Origin: Echinicola rosea | Lineage (GTDB): Bacteria; Bacteroidota; Bacteroidia; Cytophagales; Cyclobacteriaceae | Assembly: GCF_005281475.1 (NCBI RefSeq) | Contig: NZ_CP040106.1 | Coordinates: 1,307,501-1,371,500 of the forward strand | Direction of reading: 5' to 3' | DNA: 64,000 nt | Part shown: one piece after another, positions 53,823 through 63,170 of the stretch | Numbering within the stretch: the first letter of the stretch is position 1 | Layout: each line of letters opens with the position of its first letter | The notes under the pieces: generated by a model | Databases searched by the model: none | Told to the model about the DNA's origin: nothing | Seen by the model: the letters and a program-made list of their open reading frames with translations, nothing else | Position numbers and translations under genes: made by a program

Positions 53823-56210
53823 ATGAAACGTTTATTGCTGACTGCAGCATTGCTGCTGACAGGGATGTGTGCCATGGCACAACATCACATCACCGGTACT
53901 GTAAAGGATGCCGAAACCGGTGAAGCACTTATCGGTGCCAATGTAATCTTAGAGGGCACTGGTCGGGGAAGTACCGCGGACATGGATGGTGCTTTCATGA
54001 TCAAAAATGTCCCTAGCGGGCAATACCAGCTTAAGGTGTCTTTTGTTGGATATGAGGCAAGTATTCAGCCTGTAGATGCTCCAAGCACAAAATTAGAGGT
54101 CCTGTTGGAGCGTAATTCTCTGCTGACAGAAGAATTTATCGTTTCTGCTACCAGGGCTTCTGAAACCACGCCCACGACCTTCTCTACCGTAAGCAAGGAG
54201 GACCTTGCCAAAAACAACCTCGGTCAGGACATGCCCATGTTGCTGAATTACACGCCATCTGTGGTGACCAATTCAGATGCCGGAGCAGGTATCGGCTACA
54301 CAGGCCTGCGGATCAGGGGATCCGACCAGACAAGGATCAATGTTACGGTAAATGGAATCCCGATGAATGATGCCGAATCCCATGGCGTTTTCTGGGTAAA
54401 TATGCCTGATTTTGCCAGCTCAGTGGACAATATCCAGATCCAACGTGGTGTGGGCACGTCCACCAATGGTGCGGCTACTTTTGGCGCCAGCATGAACATC
54501 CAGACGGATACCAAAAAGGAAGAAGCGTATGGTGAGGTGGCTTCCTCGTTTGGGTCTTTTAATTCCCAAAAATATACCGTCCAAGTTGGTTCAGGACTTC
54601 TGAATGATCGCTGGGCTGTGGATGCCCGCCTTTCCCAGATCAAATCTGACGGCTATGTGGACAGGGCTACATCTGACCTGAAATCCTATTTCCTATCTGG
54701 CGGCTATTACGGTGATGACCACGTCTTCAAAGTCAATGTCTTCTCTGGCAAAGAAAAAACCTATCAGGCATGGTATGGACTTCCAGAAGATAAATTGGAG
54801 ACCGACAGGACATTTAATTATTACACCTATGACAATGAGACCGATAATTACCAGCAAGACCATTACCAATTTATCTATACTGGGAAATACGGCCAAAACT
54901 GGAAGACTCATGCAGCCTTGCATTATACGTATGGCCGAGGATATTATGAACAATACCGCGCGGAGGACGACTTTGCAAGTTATGGCCTGGATCCAGTGGT
55001 GATCGGTGATGAAACGATCGAGCGTACGGACATTATCCGAAGGAGATGGCTGGACAATGACTTCTTTGGAGGGGTATTTTCCGTAAATTATGTCTCCGAT
55101 GACGGTCGCTGGGACCTTATCCTTGGTGGTGGTGCCAACCGCTATGATGGTGATCACTTTGGCGAGATCATCTGGGCACGGGTCGCTGGGGATACCGATA
55201 TCCGAGATCGTTATTATGATAATAATGCTGTAAAAGATGATCGTAATATCTATGCAAAGGGCACTTACGAAGTCGCAGACCGGTTATACTTATTTGGTGA
55301 CCTGCAGTTTAGGCAGATTGATTACCGCTTTGAGGGCGTCAATGACGACCAGCGAGTGGTAGACGGAGCGCAGCATTACAATTTCTTCAATCCAAAATTC
55401 GGCATCAGCTATGAAAGTGGAAAAGGTGAAACCTGGTATGCCTCCTATGCAGTGGCCAATCGGGAACCTGTCAGAAGTGATTTTACAGACAATCCGATTA
55501 CTGAAATCCCACGCCCTGAGCGGCTTCATAACGTAGAAGCAGGAATCCGCGCACAAAAAGGCAACTTTAGCTACAATGCCAATTTCTACTACATGGGCTA
55601 TAAGGACCAACTGATCCTGACCGGACAGATCAATGATGTCGGTGCTTACATTCGGGAAAATGTGGATAATTCCTACCGCGCAGGGATCGAACTGGATGGA
55701 GCCGTGAAGCTATCCCCCAAGTGGACCCTTGGCGGAAACATTGCCTTTAGCAGCAATAAGATCGATGCCTTTACAGAATATGTGGATGACTATTCCAGCG
55801 AGGTATTCCAACAGGAGGAATTTACCTATGAAAATACAGATATCGCCTTTTCACCCAATATCGTAGGGTCAGCCATGGTGGATTTTCAGCCGATCAAGGA
55901 CATGGAGGTTAGCTGGATGGCCAAATTCGTGGATGACCAGTACTTGGACAACACCCAGAATGATGGACGGAAGTTGGATGCCTTCTTTACCAATGACATC
56001 CGTTTTGCCTATACACTTCGTCCAAGGTTTTTAAAGGCCCTGGAGTTTAATGTGAAAGTGAACAATGTATTTGATGTCATGTACGAGCCAAATGGATATA
56101 CCTTTAGCTATTTTGTTCAGGGAGAAGCAAATAGGGAGGTGGTGACCGAAAATTATTATTACCCTATGGCCGGAACCAATTTTATGGCAGGGGTAAATGT
56201 AAAATTTTAA
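53823..56210 (+). CDS. TonB-dependent outer membrane receptor, predicted thiamine uptake
   Basis: A 795-residue outer-membrane receptor. Signal peptide about residues 1-20 (CAMAQ). Residues 22-100 are a CarboxypepD_reg-like beta domain (ITGTVKDAETGEALIGANV...VSFVGYEASI). The plug follows at about 115-225 (DMPMLLNYTPSVVTNSDAGAGIGYTGLRIRGSDQTRINVTVNGIPMNDAES), then a 22-strand barrel ending in the aromatic GVNVKF. It is not SusC-like, since no SusD gene is adjacent and the length is shorter. The TPP riboswitch upstream points to thiamine or a precursor as cargo, as in thiamine-regulated receptors known in Bacteroidota. No inner-membrane partner gene such as pnuT follows; repeats do. Confidence 0.88.
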   Translation: MKRLLLTAALLLTGMCAMAQHHITGTVKDAETGEALIGANVILEGTGRGSTADMDGAFMIKNVPSGQYQLKVSFVGYEASIQPVDAPSTKLEVLLERNSLLTEEFIVSATRASETTPTTFSTVSKEDLAKNNLGQDMPMLLNYTPSVVTNSDAGAGIGYTGLRIRGSDQTRINVTVNGIPMNDAESHGVFWVNMPDFASSVDNIQIQRGVGTSTNGAATFGASMNIQTDTKKEEAYGEVASSFGSFNSQKYTVQVGSGLLNDRWAVDARLSQIKSDGYVDRATSDLKSYFLSGGYYGDDHVFKVNVFSGKEKTYQAWYGLPEDKLETDRTFNYYTYDNETDNYQQDHYQFIYTGKYGQNWKTHAALHYTYGRGYYEQYRAEDDFASYGLDPVVIGDETIERTDIIRRRWLDNDFFGGVFSVNYVSDDGRWDLILGGGANRYDGDHFGEIIWARVAGDTDIRDRYYDNNAVKDDRNIYAKGTYEVADRLYLFGDLQFRQIDYRFEGVNDDQRVVDGAQHYNFFNPKFGISYESGKGETWYASYAVANREPVRSDFTDNPITEIPRPERLHNVEAGIRAQKGNFSYNANFYYMGYKDQLILTGQINDVGAYIRENVDNSYRAGIELDGAVKLSPKWTLGGNIAFSSNKIDAFTEYVDDYSSEVFQQEEFTYENTDIAFSPNIVGSAMVDFQPIKDMEVSWMAKFVDDQYLDNTQNDGRKLDAFFTNDIRFAYTLRPRFLKALEFNVKVNNVFDVMYEPNGYTFSYFVQGEANREVVTENYYYPMAGTNFMAGVNVKF

Positions 56211-56213
56211 CCC

Positions 56214-57275
56214 GTTTTATCAATGTCGTTTAGTTAAGGGGATTTCCCAATACGAATCGTTCATTAAGAAAATTATGGTTTTAATTCTTGGCCTATTTAA
56301 ACCTGTATAAAATGGATCCGCCTTGCAGCTATTGGGCGTTAAGAAATTAAAAAGCGGGCGGGCAAGAAGGCAGGCTTGTTTGACGAAATACTCGCCAAAA
56401 AGAATGTTGGCTGCTAGAAAAGGTTTACCTGGCTTTAGACAGGAGGAGTTTGCCTGCATGAGGGAAGGTTTTAATTTTAGGCCAATAGCTGCACACCTGT
56501 GCGCCGTGGCGTAGCGGCGGTTTTTTTTGGTTACTTTGTGTGTCCTGAAGTTCGGGAAACCGGACATGCTATCCAACTGATGTCGAATAGGGCGTTACAA
56601 CCCTTGGCACGACGGCTGGGACTGGATCAGGCAGACCAGTCAAATTCCCCTGATGGTGCTGCGCTTTCAAGGCTGTGGTACTGAGCGATCAGAAGGAATA
56701 CGTTTCGAAAAGCTGAACGAAAGTGAACCGTTCGATGAAGTGTCGTGAAAAATACTTCCTGTCAAAACCGGGGGCTAGAGTAACTTCCGGGACAAAATAG
56801 GCAGCGCAGACTGAGAGTTGGCCTATTGGCAGGCGGCATTAAGGCTGCAGGAGTTCGAAACAGGCGGTTGGATGGAACAGGAGAACCATCCCCTTTGATA
56901 GGGATGGGGCGGATCAGTCCGTAGTAGTGTTGAAAGCTCTGGAAACGGAGAAAGAGCGAAGGGACTGAGGCAATCGGTTTTGAATGGTTCCACAACCTAA
57001 AAATTAGGGAAGATGGAGTTGTTTGAAACAAAATCTGGAACATCAGATTTGATTGCCAAGAGCCGTATGACGGGAGACTGTCACGTACGGTTCTGAGAGA
57101 GGCTTGGGCATAGTGCCCAGGCCTACTCGACTTTGACCTGAAGCAAAAAAGTGACAAAGGTAAAGAGGTGAAGACCATCTTGGAATTTAGCAGAAAAACA
57201 ATAGAACCAATATTTCCAAATTCACACTAACTAAACGACATTGCCCATTTTATGCATGAGGAATCGCCATACCTG
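56214..57275. mobile_element. Composite repeat element, copy 3 (inverted, intron-interrupted)
   Basis: Left end acccgttttatcaatgtcgtttagttaagg and right end cactaactaaacgacattgcccattttatgcatgaggaatcg are inverted counterparts of the ends at 41650-42320. Part A is in reverse orientation (about 56313-56520). Core B is absent. The hairpin after part A is split by a group II intron at 56538-57131. The left end begins right after the receptor stop codon. Between 57275 and 57592 no gene or repeat is recognised. Confidence 0.75.
56538..57131 (+). mobile_element. ORF-less group II intron, 594 nt
   Basis: Begins GTGTGTCC and ends CTCGAC. Domain V is 57061-57094: GAGCCGTATG, then GACGG-GAGA-CTGTC capped by a GNRA loop, then CGTACGGTTC, with the AGC triad. 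Domain VI follows (aggc.tgggcatag tgccca.gcc) with a candidate branch A at 57125, seven bases from the 3' end. EBS1 AGAGTAAC (56777-56784) pairs with IBS1 GTTACTTT (56530-56537) with one G-U. Removing the intron restores ggttactttttt, as found uninterrupted in the copy near 41785-41816. There is no reverse transcriptase gene: domain IV is short, so mobility must depend on a protein encoded elsewhere. Confidence 0.93.
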
Positions 57276-57592
57276 TGCTCTAAGGCTTCGCTGGTCTAAT
57301 TGTATATTCTGGGGCATAGCCCATATCGATGGCACGTAGGTGAATGTTGATTAGAAGAGATAAACACTAATAATATCTGTGAATGTCATCTAATCTTAGT
57401 TCTCTGCGTGCCATTGGTTTATCGGAAAATGAGTGCATTTTTATACTCACTTCCAAGATGAACTGTTGATCCTCGAAAAGGCAACGTGCAGTGCATTGTG
57501 ATGGATACAGGCAACATGCTGATTGTTGTGCGATGTCGTTTCTCTTTTGCTAAGTACACTTTACGCTCCGGCACAATGGCTGGCAAGCAAGA

Positions 57593-58357
57593 TCACCATT
57601 CCAAAAAATCCCTTACCATTTGCATTGTAGTCGCCTCTTGTTCAAACATCCCCATATGACCAGCATCGGGAAGTTCATGGTAGATATCCACATACACCTG
57701 ATGTTTTCTGCTGTCGTCTATTTTTACTGCGCCGTCAAGAACTCCGGCAATCATTAGCTTTTTGCCACTAAAATCACGGAGCACATCCATCCTGTCTTTC
57801 CTGTCCCGCATAGCTTTGGTAAAGGACACCAATCCTTCATAGGTGGTTTTGCGGGCGATTTGAACGACTTTCTGGATGGTAGCTTTCATGGATTCACGGT
57901 GCGCTTGTGTAAACAGTGGAGGGACAAAGGAGTCCACGAAAACGTTGACACCATGTTTTTTTACGAAAGTAAGGGTGCGGTTTCGGACACCGATTTTTTC
58001 CTCATCATCTGCAAAGGCCGTGGAGTGAAAAAGCCCCAATCCTCCAAGTTCATCGCCCATTAATTCCGCCAAGGCCAAGGCTGCATAGCCGCCAAGGGAA
58101 TGTCCTATAACCACTGGTTTTTCCAATGCCAGGTCATGGATCCAGTCTTGCAGCATTTCTGCCGCTTGCTCCAAGGAGATCGTTTCATCATACCAGCGGG
58201 AATCACCAAAACCGGGTAGATCAGGACATAATACCCGGTATTCACCGGAAAATGCCTCAATGAATTTTCCCCACATCTCCTTCGTCTCACAAAACCCATG
58301 GACAAAAATCACGGGCTTTCCATGTCCTTGGTCGGTATATTCGATAGTAGCGGTCAT
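57593..58357 (-). CDS. Alpha/beta-fold hydrolase
   Basis: A 254-residue cytoplasmic alpha/beta hydrolase. ATG 58357 (MTATIEYTDQG) is chosen over 58393, whose extra 12 residues are hydrophobic and unlike the family. Features: HGFCETKEMW (oxyanion region) near residue 20, CPDLPGFGDS near 44, nucleophile elbow GHSLGG with Ser87, a lid region with RKTTYEGLVSFTKAMRDRKDR, and DAGHMGMFEQ with the catalytic His near 235. Esterase, lipase or haloperoxidase-like activity is possible; no substrate can be given. It lies just downstream of dxs on the same strand with about 130 bp between, and may be transcribed with it. Confidence 0.88.
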   Translation of the reverse strand: MTATIEYTDQGHGKPVIFVHGFCETKEMWGKFIEAFSGEYRVLCPDLPGFGDSRWYDETISLEQAAEMLQDWIHDLALEKPVVIGHSLGGYAALALAELMGDELGGLGLFHSTAFADDEEKIGVRNRTLTFVKKHGVNVFVDSFVPPLFTQAHRESMKATIQKVVQIARKTTYEGLVSFTKAMRDRKDRMDVLRDFSGKKLMIAGVLDGAVKIDDSRKHQVYVDIYHELPDAGHMGMFEQEATTMQMVRDFLEW

Positions 58358-58490
58358 AAAAATGAAGTTAAGAATAAAGTGGGTAATTGCCAATGGAAAG
58401 GTGCAGTGCTACAGGCCCGGCGTAGATAACATGTCATAGGGCTGCTGATATCTGCTAAGCCCCCACCATTTTAGTCACATGAAAATGCTA

Positions 58491-60407
58491 TCAATAATTC
58501 GCAGAAACGGCTGCCGCCATTTTTTTTACAGCTGCTACGATGCCATCTGGATCCATACCACATTCCTTGTGCAGTTCCAGCTGGGTGCCATGTTCGATTA
58601 CCTCATCAGGGATTCCCAGTCGCTTGATTTGTGCTTGGTAATCATGGTCCATCATCCATTCCAGTATAGCACTTCCAAAGCCTCCCATCAGACAGCCGTC
58701 TTCGATGGTAACCACTTTCTTGAATTTGCCAAATACTTCATGAAGCAGTTCTTCATCCAAAGGCTTGACAAACCTCATGTCATAGTGAGCAGGATTGAGC
58801 CCTTCCTTGGTCAGTTTATCACATGCTTCCACTGCGTAATTTCCAATATGGCCTATAGAAAGGATGGCCACATCTTCACCTTCTTTGACGATTCGTCCCT
58901 GCCCGGTAGCCACCTCTCTCATCGGCTTCCTCCAGTCAGGCATGACCCCTTGGCCACGTGGGTAACGGATCGAATAGGGCCCTTCATAAACAGAGGCCGA
59001 ATACATCATGTTTCTGAGTTCCTCTTCGTTCATAGGAGCTGCAACGACCAAGTTCGGAATACACCTGAAATAGGCCAAATCATAGGCGCCATGATGCGTA
59101 GGACCATCAGCACCGGCAAAACCTGCCCTGTCCAGGCAAAAAACAACTGGTAAGTTCTGCAAGCAGACATCATGCACCACTTGGTCATAGGCGCGCTGCA
59201 TAAAGGTGCTGTAGATATTGCAGAAAGGTTTCATGCCCTGCGTCGCGAGACCTGCCGAGAAAGTCACGGCGTGTTGCTCGGCGATGCCCACATCAAAAGC
59301 CCTGTCTGGCATGGCTTTCATCATGATGTTCATGGATGACCCTGAAGGCATAGCAGGCGTGACACCCATGATGTTTTCGTTTTCTTCTGCCAGTTCTACG
59401 ATGGTATGTCCAAAGACATCTTGGTATTTGGGTGGCTGTGGGGTATCATATACTTTCTTGGCAATCTCTCCGGTGATTTTATCGAATTTCCCTGGAGCAT
59501 GCCATTTGGTTTGATCTTTTTCAGCCAAGTCATAGCCTTTACCTTTTACGGTGAGGCAATGCAAAATCTTGGGACCAGGAATTTTCTTGAGGTCATGCAT
59601 CACTTCTACCAAGTGATTGACATCATGGCCATCCACTGGGCCAAAATAGCGCAGGTTAAGGGATTCGAACAAGTTACTTTGGTTCAAAAGGGCAGATTTA
59701 ACAGCTCCCTCTACTTTGGATATGACCTCTTGGGCACTGGATCCGAATTTGCTGAACTTGCCCAATATCCGCCAGAGATCATCTTTGAACCTATTATAAG
59801 TTTGGGAGGTAGTGATGTCTGTCAGGTAATCCCGGAGGGCACCCACATTGGGGTCGATGGACATGCAATTGTCATTGAGAACAATGATCATATTGGTATC
59901 CGAGACGCCGGCATGGTTCATGGCTTCAAAAGCCATTCCACCGGTCATGGATCCATCGCCGATGACTGCTACATGCTGCTTGAGCCCATCGCCTTTGTAT
60001 TTTGAGGCCATGGCCATTCCCAAGGCTGCAGAGATGGAGGTGCTTGAATGGCCCACTCCGAAAGCATCGTATTCGCTTTCCTTTCTCTTTGGAAAACCTG
60101 AAATTCCTTTGTAAAGCCTATTGGTATAGAATTTTTCCCTTCTTCCAGTCAGGATTTTGTGGCCATAGGCTTGGTGGCCCACATCCCATATGAGCTGATC
60201 TGAAGGGGTATTGAGCACGTAGTGCAAAGCTACCGTCAATTCCACGACGCCAAGACTTGCCCCAAAGTGACCTCCATACACAGAGACACTGTCAATGATG
60301 TATTGACGCAACTCTTCACAAATCTGGACAAGCTGATCTTTTCTAAACTGCTTGAGGTCAGCAGGAGAGTTGATCTGGGCAAGTAATTTTCCTGGTTCTA
60401 TTAACAT
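58491..60407 (-). CDS. dxs: 1-deoxy-D-xylulose-5-phosphate synthase
   Basis: A 638-residue TPP-dependent enzyme that condenses pyruvate and glyceraldehyde 3-phosphate to DXP, first step of the MEP isoprenoid pathway. ATG 60407 (MLIEPGKLLAQINSP) matches the family start; the longer frame to 60461 adds an unlikely hydrophobic leader. Motifs: GHFGASLGVVELTVALH near residue 45, WDVGHQAYGHKILTGR near 73, VIGDGSMTGGMAFEAMNH near 150 (TPP/Mg site), DVGIAEQHAVTFSAGLA near 375 (catalytic Glu) and PTHHGAYDLAYFRCIPN near 436. Being a thiamine-diphosphate enzyme, it lies near a thiamine-regulated receptor gene, but no shared regulation is visible. Confidence 0.96.
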   Translation of the reverse strand: MLIEPGKLLAQINSPADLKQFRKDQLVQICEELRQYIIDSVSVYGGHFGASLGVVELTVALHYVLNTPSDQLIWDVGHQAYGHKILTGRREKFYTNRLYKGISGFPKRKESEYDAFGVGHSSTSISAALGMAMASKYKGDGLKQHVAVIGDGSMTGGMAFEAMNHAGVSDTNMIIVLNDNCMSIDPNVGALRDYLTDITTSQTYNRFKDDLWRILGKFSKFGSSAQEVISKVEGAVKSALLNQSNLFESLNLRYFGPVDGHDVNHLVEVMHDLKKIPGPKILHCLTVKGKGYDLAEKDQTKWHAPGKFDKITGEIAKKVYDTPQPPKYQDVFGHTIVELAEENENIMGVTPAMPSGSSMNIMMKAMPDRAFDVGIAEQHAVTFSAGLATQGMKPFCNIYSTFMQRAYDQVVHDVCLQNLPVVFCLDRAGFAGADGPTHHGAYDLAYFRCIPNLVVAAPMNEEELRNMMYSASVYEGPYSIRYPRGQGVMPDWRKPMREVATGQGRIVKEGEDVAILSIGHIGNYAVEACDKLTKEGLNPAHYDMRFVKPLDEELLHEVFGKFKKVVTIEDGCLMGGFGSAILEWMMDHDYQAQIKRLGIPDEVIEHGTQLELHKECGMDPDGIVAAVKKMAAAVSANY

Positions 60408-60526
60408 CGTGGCGTATATCGCTTCTATACAAATAACTATGACGGCAAATGAATGTTTCAATATAGCTAAAATTTAGCCAAACTTTTTATCTGCAAGTTT
60501 TCTTGCTGATTTTGAACCGTCTCATA

Positions 60527-60555
60527 TTGAATTTTGTATTTATGTAATATCTTTG
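60527..60555 (+). promoter_or_regulatory. Bacteroidota-type promoter for scpA
   Basis: TTG (60527-60529), 18-bp spacer, then TATCTTTG (60548-60555), matching TTG/TAnnTTTG. It would give a leader of about 40 nt before the GTG at 60601. Also in this divergent gap is CAAAATTA (about 60575-60582), a possible minus-strand -7 box for dxs. Confidence 0.6.
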
Positions 60556-60600
60556 ATATTCAATCTGATCGCAAAATTAAGAGAAATTTAATAGTATCCA

Positions 60601-61350
60601 GTGAGTTTCGAGATCAAATTACCGCTTTTTGAGGGGCCGTTCGATTTGCTTCTGTTCTTTATTGAGCGGGATGAGCTGGATATATATGATATTCCTATTT
60701 CCAAAATCACCCATGATTTCCTTGATTACCTCAAGCATCTGGAACAAATGGAAATCGAAGTGGCCAGTGAATTCATCCTTGTGGCGGCCACATTGATGAA
60801 GATCAAGTCCAAGCTGCTGATCCCCAGGCCAGAGCTGGATGAAAATGGAGAGGAGATTGACCCCAGAGAGGAGCTCATCAGACACCTGCTGGAGTACAAG
60901 AAGTACAAATCCGTCATCGGTGAGCTCACCGAGATGGAGGCTGCCCGAATGACCAAAGAAAAAAGGGGAAATATTGCTTCAGAACTCAAAGAGCTCAGCA
61001 AAGCAGAAGATGTCGAAAGTGAAATCCAGGATCTGGATCTGTACAAAATCCTCAAGGTTTTCCAGCGCGTAATGGCCCGGTATGCTGCCCGAACTGATGA
61101 AACCAAACACACTGTGGTGCAATATCCCTACACCATTGATCAGCAAAAAAACTTTGTGCTGGACAAGATCAGTTTTAAAAAGCGGATACCTTTCACGGAG
61201 TTTATTGAATATAAGCCCGACAAGATCTTTGTGATTTATACATTTTTGGCCATTTTGGAGCTTCTTCAACTTTCCTTGGTCACCATTAAGCTGGGAGAAG
61301 GCTTCAATAACTTTTGGGTAGAAAAATTAGAGGAAATCCCAGCAGCGTAA
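60601..61350 (+). CDS. scpA: Segregation and condensation protein A
   Basis: A 249-residue kleisin-type subunit of the SMC-ScpAB complex in chromosome compaction. GTG start at 60601 with the typical opening FEIKLPLFEGPFDLLLFFIERDELDIYDIPISKITHDFLDYL. The centre has FILVAATLMKIKSKLLIPRPE near residue 60; the C-terminal winged-helix part carries ILDKI-like FVLDKISFKKRIPFTEF and TFLAILELLQLSLVTIKLGEGF. Length is normal. No scpB gene is adjacent. The next gene starts 5 bp downstream, so the two are probably one transcript. Confidence 0.95.
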   Translation: MSFEIKLPLFEGPFDLLLFFIERDELDIYDIPISKITHDFLDYLKHLEQMEIEVASEFILVAATLMKIKSKLLIPRPELDENGEEIDPREELIRHLLEYKKYKSVIGELTEMEAARMTKEKRGNIASELKELSKAEDVESEIQDLDLYKILKVFQRVMARYAARTDETKHTVVQYPYTIDQQKNFVLDKISFKKRIPFTEFIEYKPDKIFVIYTFLAILELLQLSLVTIKLGEGFNNFWVEKLEEIPAA

Positions 61351-61355
61351 ATTTT

Positions 61356-62411
61356 ATGAAGTTAGACAACAAAGAGATTTTCAAGACGCTTAATCCGAAC
61401 AAAGTCTGGATTCCTGTGCTGTTGGGACTGGGGATTGTCTTTGTGATGTTCTACTCTGATCCCTCCATCACACGAGAAAACCTTCGGGGTGTATTCGATG
61501 CTTCCTGGCCCTCTATTTTATTGGCCTTATTGGTGATCTTTATGCGTGATGCGGGGTATGTCTATCGGATCAGGGAGATTACCGATAAGCACCTCAGCTG
61601 GACAAGAGCCATTTATGTGATCATCCTTTGGGAGTTTGCTTCAGCAGTGACGCCTTCGATCGTGGGAGGGACCGCAGTGGCCGTGTTTATCCTTCATAAA
61701 GAAGGTATCAAGTTGGGAAAGGCCATTGCATTTGTAATGGTGACTGCGATATTAGACAATTTGTTTTTCGTCATCGGTGCCCCTCTAGTATTGTTTTTTG
61801 CCCAAGGAAGCATTTTCCCGGATAGTCACGTCTTGGAACTTAGATTGGGAAAAAGCCTGAATTATATCTTTTGGGTGAGCTATTCCTTATATGCGCTTTA
61901 TTCGCTGATCATGGCGGCAGCGTTATTTTATCGACCGAGGGTCTTTAAATGGGTTTTATTGAAGATCTTTAGTATCCGTTGGATCCGTAAGTGGAAGTAC
62001 AATGCCAGTGAGTATGGGGATCAAATCATCGAATCCAGTAAGGAACTGCAAGGAAAAAAAGCCAAATATTGGATTACCATAGCCATAGCGACGATTTTTA
62101 TCTGGTCATCCCGATACCTGATGCTAAATGCCCTGATGACGGCTTATGTGGATCTTAGTTTTACAGAACATATTTTGGTCTTTGCGAGACAGATCATCAT
62201 GTGGATCGTCATGATGATTTCTCCTACTCCGGGTAGTAGTGGTACGGCAGAGTTTTTCTTTGCCCAGTTCTTTTACGAATTCCTGACCAACTACACCTTC
62301 GTGGGAAGTATCCTGTGGAGAATGTTCTCTTATTATCCCTATTTGCTCTTGGGTGCGATCTTCCTTCCAAGGTGGATCCGACAGGTCTTTTTCAAGAAGA
62401 AAGAAGCGTAA
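61356..62411 (+). CDS. LPG-synthase-TM / flippase-like membrane protein
   Basis: A 351-residue inner-membrane protein with about eight helices, of the same broad lysylphosphatidylglycerol-synthase transmembrane family as the gene at 48318 but long diverged from it. ATG 61356 starts MKLDNKEIFKTLNPNK, 5 bp after scpA. Family-like segments: RDAGYVYRIREITDKHLSW near residue 65, ALWEFASAVTPS-like ILWEFASAVTPSIVGGTAVAVF near 90, and MMISPTPGSSGTAEFFFAQFF near 289. The SPTPGSSGTAE box is typical of this group. No soluble transferase domain is present, so aminoacylation of lipids is not expected; lipid translocation is a guess. Confidence 0.85.
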   Translation: MKLDNKEIFKTLNPNKVWIPVLLGLGIVFVMFYSDPSITRENLRGVFDASWPSILLALLVIFMRDAGYVYRIREITDKHLSWTRAIYVIILWEFASAVTPSIVGGTAVAVFILHKEGIKLGKAIAFVMVTAILDNLFFVIGAPLVLFFAQGSIFPDSHVLELRLGKSLNYIFWVSYSLYALYSLIMAAALFYRPRVFKWVLLKIFSIRWIRKWKYNASEYGDQIIESSKELQGKKAKYWITIAIATIFIWSSRYLMLNALMTAYVDLSFTEHILVFARQIIMWIVMMISPTPGSSGTAEFFFAQFFYEFLTNYTFVGSILWRMFSYYPYLLLGAIFLPRWIRQVFFKKKEA

Positions 62412-62600
62412 GCTCCGGAAGGATATCAGGATTTTACCTGTGGGATAGAGGTGACTTGTGTTGTCGGTCCGCTGTCGATTGTCCACAGGAGTCAAGGAGC
62501 ATCTGACTTTCCAGGATCATCACCCCTAACTCAACTTACACCGGAAAGGTTTGTCCGTAAGTTTATTGTAAAAAACATGCGTAGCAAGTAATTTAGTCAT

Positions 62601-62828
62601 ATGAACAGTGAGACAGGAAAATGGATTATAGGCATCGGCTTGGCCATAGTAGCAATTGGCCTGATCGTATATTCCGTAGGGGATAAATTGCACTGGCTTG
62701 GAAGATTGCCTGGTGATATTCACGTGGAAAGGGAAAATTTCAGCTTTTACTTTCCCATTACCACCATGATCTTGGCCAGCATTATCATCTCACTGATTCT
62801 TCGTCTCGTGCATTACTTGGGAAGATAA
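62601..62828 (+). CDS. DUF2905 small membrane protein
   Basis: A 75-residue protein with two transmembrane helices (WIIGIGLAIVAIGLIVYSVG and ITTMILASIIISLILRLVHYL) separated by LGRLPGDIHVERENFSFYFP, the conserved DUF2905 loop. Function unknown; widespread in Bacteria as a single small membrane gene. It stands alone between the flippase-like gene (190 bp upstream) and repeat DNA. Confidence 0.88.
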   Translation: MNSETGKWIIGIGLAIVAIGLIVYSVGDKLHWLGRLPGDIHVERENFSFYFPITTMILASIIISLILRLVHYLGR

Positions 62829-63170
62829 TTTTAACCTGCATTCCAAGACATCGGCAAAAAGTGACGTAAAGCAGCTACCCTTGACTAAACGGCACCGATT
62901 TCGGGTTTAATTTCGGCTCTATATGGACTATAGTGGGTAAAGATATTAGTCCGGTCAAATTAATGTTGATTCATGTTCCTATTCAGTGGGCAATTTTCTA
63001 TTCTGCCTTGAGGTATTTGACGTTAAGAAATCAAAGAAGTGGGCTGGAAAAGGGTGTGGCAATCCCGAAATACTGAGACTGCCACGGATTCCACCCCTCA
63101 TATCTCCCTCTAAGCCTCGCAGTGACGATTTTATAATCGAACTGAGGTCCATAGTAAATCATATAGAACC
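62829..63170. repeat. Chimeric intergenic repeat
   Basis: 62873-62896 has cttgactaaacggcaccgatttcggg, a relic of the composite-element end. 62929-63038 matches the left part of the mosaic at 36214-36330. At gggctggaaaag (63041-63052) the sequence switches to the right part of the 178-bp MITE (to about 63148, with the copy-3 type hairpin), and 63152-63172 returns to catagtaaatcatatagaacctta, the right border of the 36214 mosaic. No gene. Confidence 0.75.

Noticed and set aside
56762..57178. 138-residue minus-strand reading frame
   Set aside because: It lies antisense within the group II intron and across its 3' end; the RNA structure explains the sequence, and the peptide has Ser/Pro-rich random composition.
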